The notes below the pieces were generated by a model that ran no database searches, was not told the origin of the DNA, and worked only from the letters and a program-made list of their open reading frames with translations. Shown here piece after piece: positions 12,032-24,300 of a stretch of 64,000 nt of DNA. The number at the start of each line of letters is the position of its first letter. Positions within the stretch are counted from its first letter, which is position 1. The DNA is from Ricinus communis (lineage: Eukaryota > Streptophyta > Magnoliopsida > Malpighiales > Euphorbiaceae): NCBI RefSeq assembly GCF_019578655.1, contig NC_063260.1, positions 26,498,888 through 26,562,887 on the forward strand, given 5' to 3'. The position numbers were made by a program, and so were the translations under genes.

Positions 12032-13792
12032 CCCAACAGGTTTCTTTGTTCAATAATGAAAAGATAATCGCAAGAGAGAAATCATATATTATTTGATGAT
12101 TATATATGTGCCTCAAACATGGACGAATATGAGATGTGCAAGAATTGTTGACATTTATAGGAAGTAGAATCCAAGAGCTGTGGTCGTCAAGGCCTTTCCT
12201 CCAAAGAAGAATAAGAAGTGCTCTGATGCCACATTAGAAACAAAATTAAATTGAGAAGGTGGTAGGTAAAATTTTCAAGTGGATACTCTAATACTTCTTC
12301 ACCACCACAAACGCAGGGAGTACCAATTGCGATTCGCCCTTTAATGCACAACATCCTGTCCTATCAAATCTTTATTGGTATATCTTTCAAAGTCCATATC
12401 AATCCGGATGTTCTGGTTTTAAAATGAAATTCGCAATCTAGTGGCTCGCAATGGTGTTTTCCATTTCCACAACAATTGAAATAAGAGAACAGGAAATATG
12501 TACACATATGCTATCAACGGTTATGGAGCCAAAAGTATGAAAGTCGGTCGAGTAGGGCAGCGACTTAACGTAATAAATCAGTATAACTTTCGGGCATATT
12601 TTGATATCTTTTCCTGTCATATCATTTTATTCCATAAGAACCAGTATAATAGTTGTTCCTTCCCAATTGAAATTCATGATCAAACATACACCGTCAGTAT
12701 GCCTTTAGGCTCCATCGCTATAAGCTGTATTCAAATTCTTTGGCACGTTTCTGTTAAATAAGAATTTGTGCCAAACCCTCCTGGATGAGGTTTGAACAGA
12801 ACTTTTCCAATTTGAATCAAGAATCTGGTTCTTTTTCAGGACGGTAAGTTGCTGAGAATTCGGAATTGTACTATTTTACTTGTCTTACAGAACTCTGAAA
12901 TTCCCTTCAATTATTCTTTTTGATAACTTGGAAATGAAAAACAGAAATTCAAAAAGAAAAAATTGAAAGAAGGAAAAACTGTGTTAAATCTTCTCCTGGA
13001 ATCCACATTTCTTGAATATTTCTACTTCATATTCTTTCTTATTTTCATTTTACATGAATTTCATTTCTACCTTTAAAGAGTGTGTATCGTGTTAAGATGA
13101 AATATTACTATGTTTAGTCCAGGATATAATAACGTCACTAACTCCTATGCACAGTACATTTTAGAAAAAGACAGCTAAATAGTTAATTAGAAAATTGATA
13201 ATAAAATAAATTCCAAGTCCTTGATTACCAATACATTGGTATATATCATTATCACATAACTCTTTACTTCAACTTTTATATAATTTGGCACTTGAAAATT
13301 TATATTCGTTTGATATATTTTTTCCTTTTCCATGTGAGGTTGCTTACACCAAACGTTACAAATTGTAACACACAGTTACTGATAACAACCTATTACTTTC
13401 CAAATAATTTAAACTAGTTGACTTCATAGCTCAACCCCATGCTTGAAAACTTCAGACATGAACATGACTTTCTTAAATAGCATCATGGAGCTCTTACATG
13501 TAAATTATAAAAGCCTGGACAGCAGTTTCTTATGGATGAAAATAAGCCTTAGAATATCTCAGCTTACAAAAGGACAGCAGTTTTAGTTGTATGAATATTT
13601 TATGTTCGCATGTCCGAGCAAATATATGCCTGGAATGAGTGAATGAATATTAGCAAGATAAGCCATATAGACAAAACAGTAGAAACAGATTTTTTTTGAC
13701 TTGGGGCTTAATAGCAGTAGACAAGACATCCCTTTGCTTTAATTCGTTGCACTAAGGGCATCTCTAGAGAATTCTTGGTTCCTTGTTCATGT
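12032..13792. other. Intergenic region between the two CBL genes
   Basis: About 1.76 kb covering the 5' flank of the CBL4/5-type gene and the 3' flank of the CBL8-type gene. A TATA-like run on the minus strand at about 12100-12108 could serve the upstream gene. Short open frames at 12438-12761 match nothing I recognise. No transposon ends were seen. Confidence 0.55.
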
Positions 13793-16611
13793 TCATGCCA
13801 CTTCTTCGCTCAAATTTTTCTCCTTTCGGAGGAGAATTTGATACCTTCTAGTGTCTTTAATGGCAACTACGTCTAGTCCGGAATCTGGAATTTCAGTGTT
13901 CAGCACAAAGCTGGGAAATGCTACAGTTAGCTCCCTGAAAAATGGAAATCAAAAGCAAATTAAAGGAGTTACTGGGTTAAACCCTCTCTTAAATAGGGTT
14001 CTACTACCCAGATAAATAACCAGAATTAACCTTCAGAGTTGTGAAGGAAGTATTTAGGTGGATGATATCTCTGTCCCAGTCTATGGTAAATTAAAATTAA
14101 TAGCATCAGAAAGAGTTAAATTTTGGAACCAGAACTTACTTAAGATATGGTAGAGTCATGTTCTTTATAAGAGATGGATTCTTCGCCACAAATTCCTGCC
14201 ATTCTTCTAAATCAATCTTTCCATCTCTTTTTGAATCTCCTTCGGCCATTGTCTGTAAAATACAACAAGAAAAGTGAATGTCTATAGATTGCATGAAATT
14301 AATAAAATCAGTAGATTGCAGAAAACCATGAGACCTTGTCTACAATAGATTCGACAACATCATCGGAAAGTAACATATCGGATTCACTCAGAACAGCCAA
14401 TACCATCTCCTTCAACTACCAGCATGAGAGACATTTGCCAAATGGTTGAAAATTAGTTTTTAGACAGAATAATCAGAAAGCGTACTATATACAATAATTT
14501 AGAAAAGATGTAAACTATAATAGATTTAGAAACTACGCCCACAAGATAAAAAGGAAAAAATTATATCACAAGATTACAAATGAACAAAAATTATAAAGTA
14601 TCTGCATTGCAGTGCGTGCCAAGAATTCTTCAGCACTACTACCAAAATGATAATTTATGTAATACTCTTGAAAACATATCAATGAGTAAATAAGTTGTTG
14701 ATTTTTTACCTCATCACGCTCAATGTAGCCAGTTCCCCGTAGATCGTACAATCTAAATGCAACTGAAAGAAAATTTTAGCCAGTTTAGAAGAGAAAAATT
14801 TTAGGCAATTTAGTGGTCTTTGATGTGATAATATAAGGATCTATTGCATCTACAAACATCACAATACCACCAAACCAAGAAATAAACAGCAAAGAAATCA
14901 GTGCATGTTGTATCATACATGCAGTTTTGTCTGCTTCAGAAGCATTCGGGTGGAAGACGCTTAATGACCGAACAAATTCTCCAAATTCAATTACCCCATT
15001 GCGCTTGACATCAAAAAGATCAAACACCTGCAAGAGACATGACAGGCCATTGGCTTAAAGAAATTGGCATAGCTAAAAGCAGGCAAAGAAAAAGATAATT
15101 CAACCTGAGACCAGAGAAGATATCAGTTGAACACGTAATTCTACAGTATATAATGTCCAAGTCCAAATATTTTGCAATGATAAGCATGTGTGGTCCACAC
15201 TCAAATGAAAATGCTGTACTCACAGTTTCGTTCAGGAATAGACACTCTAACATGTCCTATGATATACTGATGCAGCTATTTGTTCATCTAGAATCTATGA
15301 CCCCTTAACCATGAAGAAGATATAAGGCACTATCCATGGCGCTTGGAGGTCAAATAGCTCAGATGAATGTAACATGGATGCAGAAGATTCACTAAGATTA
15401 CAAATACAATTAGCCAAACTCCAAAGCCAACATATTGAGAAATAAGTTACCCGAAGGGTGCATACCCTATCTGTGAAAAGATTCTGCTTACTGCTATCTC
15501 TGAAAAGTGCAAGTTGGAATTCTTCCTGTTCATAAAAGACAGAAATTAGCACTTAATGCAGTCCAAAAAAAGAGCAAAGTTTCTATTCCATTTTCCTTCA
15601 GCAAGGACAACCATGGCTTTTCAGAATACAGATTAATGACCCTGGATGGATGTACCTTGTGAATAAGACCATCATCAATCATGGTACTGCTCAGCTTCTT
15701 GAATAGATTATACAAAGCCTCAATTTCATTTACAGTAACTGGAATAAGAAACAAGAAGAGAAGTTGGACGTGTAAATTACAGATCTTATTATGAAAATAA
15801 AATTAAACGTAAGTAAAATTCTATAGCGTAAACACATCCAACTAGTTGAGTTGCATGATGCAGCAAAAAAGTGGTACTTTCTTTCATGCTAAGAAAATAC
15901 TATGTGCTTTATAGAAATGCATTGGACTAGCAATGTATCCTGGAAAGAAGAAAATACTTCATAGTCTGAAATTGGTGCCAGGGCCATAGCACGCACGTGT
16001 GAACTAATATAGCATGATGGAGGCATGGCAATGTAGTATAAAGTAGAAGGGATATCCGTTTCACCATGGCATAATCATGGCAGGAATCCTAAATAGACTA
16101 CAGCAAATTTTGTGCACAAAGATTACCATATCATGTAATATAACCACTCTGGCAAAATTGCATTAATATAGCTTCCATGCACAAGCGAGCAAGCATTAGG
16201 CTAGGAAAGTGCATGGTAAGACATGCAATGGAACCATTAAGGCTAACTAATGCAATGATTGAAACATAAGGAGGCTTCATAGAGCAGCAAACTTTTCAGT
16301 TAGCAGTTTTTTCCTTTTTCTTTTGTCCTGAGCAATTGATGGTCACAATATCATAGAAACTGGAGTATCAGGATCAGGATCCTTGATAGGTAGAATCCAA
16401 AAGGTATTAGGACTTTCTGCAGAGTGGTTATGCCTCCTCTAAAATCTTTTCGTTTCATGGGAACGTTGACCATTATCTAAGATATAAAGACAAATAATAA
16501 GGCCCAACTCTTCTACTTACATGGTGTTTCAGAAGCAAGTATGATAAGATCCTCATACCCTTCTTGCTTTATGGATTTCTTCAAGCTAAAGCAGCCTTTA
16601 AGAGCACGCAT
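13793..16611 (-). CDS. CBL8: Calcineurin B-like protein 8-type calcium sensor
   Basis: Eight coding exons on the minus strand, from 5': 16521-16611, 15656-15738, 15466-15525, 14919-15027, 14710-14762, 14335-14415, 14140-14252, 13793-13934; 243 residues. It begins [12 protein letters not shown] and then [22 protein letters not shown], which fits Arabidopsis CBL8 (MLAFVKCFSLKR at the N-terminus) and not the MGC-type CBLs. Gly2 myristoylation is therefore absent, although a Cys at residue 7 could be acylated. EF hands: an atypical first loop ([15 protein letters not shown]), then [24 protein letters not shown] and [12 protein letters not shown]. The FPSFVLNTE motif for CIPK phosphorylation is kept. 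The last exon runs about 30 residues past the usual CBL end into a basic tail ([18 protein letters not shown]), which is odd for the family. An in-frame TAA in the upstream leader exon supports this start codon. Confidence 0.92.
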
Positions 16612-18290
16612 TTTGACACAACTATGTGAAAAAGGAAGTACAGGTGTATGTACCAACCCAGACTCCAAATAGATATGTTCGCCACATCCAAGGCAAGAAT
16701 ACAACAATGTAAGAAATGCTTGTATGCCTGTTCAAAAAAGAGAGAGAGATAAATGCTTTGTGTAAACTAACTGAAGGTCCTGTAGAGACCATTATGCTTA
16801 TTGTTAGACAATAGCTATGATTCGGGTCCATTTGCTTTGCATAATAAGTCCTTCATATGTACATGGTGCATTAAATATGTTTTACTCATTGGTGGGTTTA
16901 CTGCATTGACATATAGATTGTGCATTTGATGCTGTCTGCATATAAAATCCTTGCTCTATAATGGGTGGTCAAAACGTATTCCAGACCTGAAAATTTTACC
17001 TTTCAACCATTGCTTGGATGCTGCCATATGTTACATGCTCTACCATAATAAATGGCAGCCTCTGGAAACTGTTGTTGTAACTAATCGTATGGTTTAAATT
17101 TAGCTCAATTGACCACAGAGTCAATATGCAACAGCCCATTTTTTGCTTCACACAGTACAGTATAAAGAAAATTCATGATCTCTATCATACAGTTGGAAAG
17201 TTTAGCCTAAAGAAAAAGCGATTTTTCATATTTAAGAACATGTAACTTTCAATCTGTTTATGATACAGGAAGGATAATAGGTATGGGAAGCAGATCTTTC
17301 ATCTTTGAATACTTGACTGTCCGTACTATGAAGCAAATAGTTCGACAATGTGGTATTGGTCTGATCACACATCTATTCAGCCATTCTAATTCAATGTGAA
17401 GGCTCTGACAGCCTGACAGGCTGGTGATTTTAAATATCATAATTTGCCAAGATGTAGCCTTTGACTACCTTTGACATCAATGATAAACCATTATTCTTCA
17501 ACAGTAATAGTATATGCGTGAAGTTAAAAGGGAAATCTGCACAGAAAAACTGTGTGTCAATGTGCACAGAAAAACTAAGTGAACCAGTTCTGAGTGTATT
17601 GAGGACATCAGAGAAAAACCAACCAAAGAAAATTTACTATCATTGATGAAGCTACTAAAAGATCAAACAAGCCAAAGCAATGTAAAAACAGGGTAATTGT
17701 TAAGTTCAAACTACCAAGCACCCAATAACCATAAAGGGTATCTATTGCTTTTAATTTCTCAAGCTTATATGTAATTGTTACTGGTTCAAAAAACTCCAGA
17801 TGCTATGAAGTCCATCATAATCCATGTCAATGATAACATGTTAAACTTTCCAAGGAGAATCCCTTTTTAATGATAGTGCTGCAACTGTAGATGTAGGACC
17901 CACAAATAAAGGCGAAAACACAGAAAGTTGCTTGACATCCGTCAACTGCCCCCTTCTCACAAGACCACAATTGGCATGAAATGGTTTACCCACTCTATAA
18001 GATTAATGCCCTTCATTTATGAATTTATCTTTAAAAAGGCCAAAAAGTTGATTTCTAATCAGCCCAAAAGAATGAGAAGCATTCATACTCTATACCCCAC
18101 ATCCCTCAACCCAGAGAAAGCGAAAGTGCAAAACTGGGAAAAAAAGGAAAAGGCATATAAGGAGTTAGGTGGCTAGGACTAGGAATTAGCGAAACTTACC
18201 TGAGCAAGTATTATTCAAGCTATGAAGATTTGGCGATTTCCACTTCTCCAATTCAGCAACAGCTTTCTTGTTCTTCTCTTCCTCTTCAAC
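16612..18290 (-). other. 5' leader exon and leader intron of the CBL8-type gene
   Basis: The start-codon exon is preceded by a good acceptor (pyrimidine run then CACATAG) with the exon edge at 16621. A fitting donor, CTCAG|GTAAGT, lies at 18200/18199, leaving a 5' UTR exon of about 90 bases (18200 to about 18290) and a leader intron of about 1.58 kb (16622-18199). The leader has an in-frame TAA before the ATG, so it is non-coding in this frame. Long leader introns often raise or pattern expression in plants; that role is inferred. Short open frames inside the intron have no support. Confidence 0.6.
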
Positions 18291-18310
18291 ACAATATGCC
18301 CACAATTCAT

Positions 18311-18325
18311 TATATATATTTATAG
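18311..18325 (-). promoter_or_regulatory. TATA box of the CBL8-type gene
   Basis: On the minus strand the sequence reads CTATAAATATATA, a near-perfect plant TATA box, about 25-40 bases before the proposed leader exon. This predicts a transcription start near 18285-18290. Confidence 0.5.
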
Positions 18326-18889
18326 TATATCATTCTCTATTTACCTCCACTTTATTTAAAGCGCAAAAAATGCATCACCTAAAAACAATAAAATATTTTT
18401 TTTATTCAAGTCAAAGCTGTAAACAAGCTAAGCAAAGATCATGTGCGGACCAATTCACCATGATTCTCTACCCGCCAAGCAAAAGACACCATCTTTAGCT
18501 GGTAACACCAAGAATAAATAGCACGTAGAGTAGATGATAGCTACTGAAAGTATAAACAATACGTAAAGGTGAGGACTTTTTAAAATTATTGGTTGATGTC
18601 GTGCTTGCCAACCTCATTGCTGGATCTGAGTTCAATGTGTTCCTTCTCATTTTTTTAATAATGGTGGTGGTTATCAATTAGTCAGCCCACTTGGTTTGAA
18701 GTCTGAACTCTACAAGATTGAAGCTTTTTCAATGAGGATGATCTAAGAGGCAGTGATTTATTTTATGCGGTCATATTCTAGAAAACAGGAAAAAAGGAAA
18801 AGTGCAAAAGTAAACTAAGATTAGCATTATCTTCATTTTTGTATTTATTGTAAAGAAATTTGACAAAGAAAAGCGAAAAAGACACGACT
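18326..18889. other. Promoter-side intergenic region
   Basis: AT-rich sequence upstream of the CBL8-type promoter. No gene, repeat end or RNA gene was recognised. It ends where the LINE poly(T/A) tract begins. Confidence 0.5.
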
Positions 18890-19456
18890 TTTTTTTTTTT
18901 CTTTTTTTGAACAATAGAAATTGTATTAGCAAAAAGATTGATCCTCCTTGATGAGGTTATAAAGCCTCTTGGGAGGGGTAGCCATCCAAAAAGAACATAA
19001 GGAGTTCCTCAGAGTGGCAGTGGCTACCCAGTCCGCCACTCTGTTACAAGATCTAGGAACAAAAACAAAAAGAGCCCTCCTAAAGGATGGAATAAGGTCT
19101 CTGATTTTAATTACAAATTGATCAACGTCAAGTAAATTAGGAGCCGATTCATCATTCACATTGTCCACAAGCATCTGGCAATGTGATTCAAAAACAGAGT
19201 GAGGTACTTTCAGCTTCACCGCAAGTTCCACCGCTAACAGAAGTGCTCGGCCCTCAGCTTGGGTAGGGGAAATAGCTGTACTTCTGGTGCTTACTCCATC
19301 TAATACCTCCCCTCTGCTGTTCCTGCACACCACTGCTAGTCCTGAGAGGGAAGATCTGTGGCTCCATGCTGCATCAACATTAAGTTTTACTGCACCAGGG
19401 GGTGGCGGGATCCATCTTTGTCGAGGAGGAATCACTAATGGAGCCTCGGTACACAA
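18890..19456 (-). mobile_element. 5'-truncated LINE with RNase H domain and poly(A) tail
   Basis: The minus-strand frame 19456-18926 encodes 176 residues of a LINE-type RNase H domain: linker WIPPPPGAVKLNVDAAWS (Asp in NVDAA), AVVCRNSRGEVL, AEGRALLLAVELAV (Glu), VFESHCQMLVD, RSCNRVADWVA (final Asp) and a C-terminal WMATPPKRLYNLI. Past the stop the minus strand runs into an A-rich tract (T-run on plus at about 18890-18907), as expected for the 3' end of an element inserted by target-primed reverse transcription. The third catalytic Asp, normally in an ESDCQ motif, is His here (ESHCQ), so the enzyme is probably inactive even though the frame is open. No exact target duplication was found. It could instead be a domesticated RNase H-like gene, but the poly(A) tail and the absence of a 5' part favour a truncated LINE. 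Confidence 0.75.
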
Positions 19457-21320
19457 ATGAAGTGAAAGTTGCCACTTGGCAATTTCTCATTAATAATTTC
19501 TGTAGACCTTTATTACATTTTTAATATTTATCCGATAAAATGCAATGAAGTGAAAGTGAGTTTAATGGTTTATTGATTCTTTTTAGTTTCATAATCAACT
19601 TATTATTAAGTTATACCAATAGTTTATTTCTTTTTCCCGTTTAAAATTATAAATTTTGTTTCATTAGTCAAAATACGGATAATTGATTTACATAAATATT
19701 CCTATTTAAAATTAATTTTATCTTTTTATTTTGAAATTATAAATTTTATTCAATATATTTATAAATTTTAATATAATAATATGTTTTTTTGTTTACATTT
19801 CAATAGTTATAATTATTTATTTTTTGTTCCACTTTCTATTTACAATTCGATTAAAAAAGTATTTTTATAGTTTATATTATTAAATTTTATCATTTTCTTT
19901 AAAATACTTATGTTAAAGATTTTAGATTATATAATATCTATATCAGTATTAATATTTTTATTTTCAATTTAATCTTAACACATATTTAAAATTTTATCTT
20001 TTATATTAGTAAATAAATTTAATTTTCAATATAATATAACATATACATGAATTTTAGTTTAAAAACTTTATACAATACGCATTCAAGGGTTAAATAAAAA
20101 CACAAGTCAAACAAGAAAAGCAAAATAGTACAGCTAAGTTAAGAACTAATATTTTATTAGATAATTATTAATTATTTATTTCTTAATATTTAAAAATTAT
20201 ATTTTTCTATCATTTTATTTTAAAAATTTATATTAAAAACTCATTCTATCAAAATGTAGGTTGAATAATCATTAACTATATTCGATTTTTATTATTTTAT
20301 CTCCTAATTTTTAGTGATATTATCTTTTATATTTTTATTATATTTTTTTATTAATATAAAAAAATATCAATAACTTAAATTTTTTTTACATTTTAAAAGT
20401 CAATATAATTAAAGAATTAAATTAATAAAAAATAATATAAATTTTTATCAAAGTTATAAGTACAATGTGATAAAATTATATTATTAATAATATTTATTTT
20501 ATTTTAATAACTTAAAATTAAATATATAAATTTAGTATTTTAATAAATTAAATATTTTTAAAATATTTAAATTTTATTATAATTTAATTAGATTAAAAAT
20601 ATAAATAATCAAAAATATTAGTTAATTATTCTTGCATAAATACTAACATTAAATTTTATATAAAAGTTAGACAAGTGATTCTAATATAATAAATAAATTA
20701 TAAAAATAATATATAGATAAAATTAATTTTTATGCAGAGATTAAATAAAAATCTTAATATAATAATTAAATTATAAGAGATAATTTATAAACTAAATAAA
20801 AGATTAAAAGATAAATAATATAGAACTAGATTTAATGAATAATTATTTTAATTCATCCTTACAATAAGAGTATTTAATATAAAATTATAAAATAGAACAA
20901 TAAAAAATATAAATTTTAAATATATTTTGAATATAAAAAACAAGGACGACAAGATGATGCTGGGGAGGTTAATGTAATTTCATGCGCACAAAGTTCCGCA
21001 ATGAAATGAAACTCGTTTCTCTAGTTAATAAATACGCATCGAAACATCAAAATTACGAACCTGCCCTTTTCTTCTCCTCCTCAATCAGGCTCAATTTTCT
21101 CAATTGAGTCTCTAATCTTCAGTTACAGGAACTCGCTTCACTTGGCCCCTCTATATTTTTCCAATTTCCATTTTTTCTCTTGAATTAGCTTCGCTTGACA
21201 ATAAAACTTGGATAATCGCATTTCAATTAGCTATGTTTCGATAATAATTTTCTGAACTTTCTTTGTTTGGTGGTATAGATTTTAGTTGTTCAATTGAAAC
21301 AGGGTGGCTCTGATTAAGAA
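19457..21320. other. Very AT-rich intergenic block plus 5' flank of the RING/PHD gene
   Basis: From about 19500 to 20940 the sequence is almost entirely A and T with many short direct and inverted repeats and no usable open frame. It changes sharply to normal composition at about 20940, where the promoter and 5' UTR of the next gene begin. The pyrimidine-rich stretch at about 21065-21180 is typical of a plant 5' UTR. The AT-rich part is probably worn transposon or matrix-attachment-like DNA; I cannot name a family. Confidence 0.5.
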
Positions 21321-24300
21321 ATGATAATGGAGGTGGATTTTGTTACAAGTGATATTGTACAAGAAGAGACTATTGATGCGGATAATGTAAATTTCAAGTA
21401 ACTATTATATATATATATATATTTTTTTTTAAATTAAAATTTTTCCTTTGCTTATTCTCATGTAAGCACACGCAGAACTGAAATTTATGTTTATAAGCAA
21501 TACTAGACAGTTGTATCTGTAATAAATTTCTGTTATTTAACTTTATTCTACTTGATTATAAAGTAATTTTGCTTGTTAGGGTTCTGTGAATGGTAAAAAT
21601 ATGTGTACAATGCTCAAGAAACATCTAGGTAGAAGCAATTAATTAGCATTTTGAAAATGTTTTAGAAGTTACAGCTTATGATTTCTGTTTTACTGAGACG
21701 TTTTTGGTTAATATTGTCATTTGCAGGATTATTCTAATTTTGAGGGTGAAAGATGTGGGATATGTATGGACATTGTCTTTGACCGAGGGGTCCTTGATTG
21801 CTGTCAACACTGGTATATATCTTTAACTCGTTTGTAGCTTATCCCTTTCGCTCTGTTGAATTGCATTTCAATTTAGCGCTAAAATGTTTTAACTCTTGCT
21901 TTGGTTGGACGCATTCTAAAAGTAGTGACTTGGGTTCATGCTGAGAATTTCAGGTTCTGTTTTACTTGCATAGACAACTGGGCCACAATCACTAACCTTT
22001 GCCCACTTTGCCAGAATGAGTTCCAATTGATCACATGTGTTCCAGTGAGTTAAAACGATTTGTTCAAGCATTGTCATGCTATTTTTATTTTAAAGTATCC
22101 CTTGATTTCTATGAACTACTTTAAATTATTTATGGAACTTTATTGAAATTAAAATCAAAAGAGTGCATTAAGTGATTGCTAAAAAAGTTCCCTTTGATTA
22201 TGAAGGTATATGATACAATTGGAAGCAATAAGGTTGATGATGATTCATTTTCCAGGTATTTTTTTTTCTCTTATGTAATTTCCATGCTTCTGTTAAACTC
22301 TTGATCGGAAGCCTCCATTTTTGTGCATTTGGAATTCTGGTTGCATTGCACTCTTGTTTCAGGAATTTAGCAACAATAATCATCATTGTGGCAGTGCTGC
22401 TCAATGATCTGTGTTGAAATAGTCTCAGTACATAAAAAGGTTTCCTAGTGAAGATAAGTTAGGACATGGAGAAATCATAACTTAGATTGAACAAATAATT
22501 TTAATTAGAATGTTCAAGTTCCATGATCTATTTTTCCATTGATGTATTGATACCCCACACATTATTTGAGAAGATTTTGTACTTTGTACTGAGTTTTCAC
22601 TTTTCATCTTCTCATCCAGAATTGATATTCATGACTTGATGCTTACTCTTTACTGATCAAGGTTCTGAGCATTAACTTTTATTTATATTGATTGGTGATT
22701 GATTTGATCTTCTTTTCCATGCATTGCAGGGATGATGATTGGTGTGTTGAAGGAAAGAACAATACTCTCTCTTTCCCATCCTACTATATTGATGAGAATG
22801 TAAGCCTCATCCATATGTTGCCATTTTAAGGTCAAAGGGCCAATTTTGCGCCTTCTCAAGACTTGAGAATTCTGTAGCTCTTTTTTTTTTACTACAGTAG
22901 CTTCTTCAGCTAGAATAAATCAGTATAATTATTTATAATATACTATGAGAATGCTCTAATCTAGGAGTCATCACCTTATGTTACTGCTGCTAAACTTCTA
23001 AGGCTGGCTTCACTGGGAATTGTCTGTGCACTGGTGCAAATGTCAGGTCTCTAATTGTGCTCAGAAGCCCATCTTTTGCCTCTAGGTTAGGTTTCAATGG
23101 TCTTTGTGTATGCATATGAGATTATGTATATTCATCAAGGAATAATTTAGTTAATATTTCTAGCACATGGTAAGAGCTCTCTCCATTACAGCAATTGGTA
23201 GGATATCAATGGAGAGGAGATTATTGTTGGAATGAACAAAACCTGAAACTGCCCTGAGGACTTATCATGTTGCACAAAAAACTCTTAATTATTCAGGATT
23301 GTATTCAACAAGTTCAATATTAGAGTAACAACACTCTAATTCTTGTTTACTTTATTGTTTTGTAGGCAGTTATCTGCTTGGATGGAGATGAATGCAAAAT
23401 CCGAAGTGGATCAGCAAATATGGAAGAGGACTCTAATTTGGATACCTCAATTGCTTGTGATTCTTGTGACATTTGGTAAATTTTGATCCTTGAATGTGAT
23501 TCTAGAAGAATGTTAGGTGTAGATGGATGTTGTGGGTTAAGAAAGCTACTTCACTATGTGGATTCTGATCTGGAGTTTCAGTGCCTTGCTCTTTTTGGTA
23601 CTTGGTACTTTGTAGCTTGATGTGGGACTATTTCACCATATAGCTTCTGGCAGGGGTTTTAATTTGTTAAATTCATATATTGATTCAGATTCTGATATGG
23701 ATGTTGGAGAAAACTGAATTGTGAAACTTTTTGAACATCATTATTTTGTTTTTCTGATTTTTTAATTTCTTTCAACTTCCGTATTCTAGGATACTGTTGT
23801 GTCTCTATTGTTCTGTTTTGCTCTTTATTTTTAATTCCTCTTCTTCCCATCATATGGTTTCATACTCTGCAGATAATGATTCATTACAGATTCTGTTCAG
23901 TTATATTAAAACATCTATTGCTTGTCATACATGGGAACAGGTACCATGCCTTCTGTGTGGGCTTTGATCCTGAAGGTACATCTGAGGATACATGGTTATG
24001 CCCAAGGTAAAATTATAAAGAATGAAAATCTTATCATCCATGATAATTGTCATTTCTCGATAATAAAAAAAAAATATTTTCTTTTAAGTTTGGCAGTGTC
24101 AGGTTACTGCTTCCTTTTCTCACTTTGGTCCTAATATTGCAATCAGGGAATACTTCTATGTGCAAAACCTCGTCATTTATGAAATCAATGTGGAAATGTT
24201 TATTACCGTTAGACCTTCATATTTTCTTGCTGCATTTTGGTTACTTGCAGAATGCATGCAAATAGTTTTTGATATCCCTTCTTAGTGCTTTTGAGGTGGC

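Noticed and set aside
14566..15754. Separate small EF-hand proteins on the minus strand
   Set aside because: These frames are single exons of the CBL8-type gene running into introns; splice sites join them in phase.
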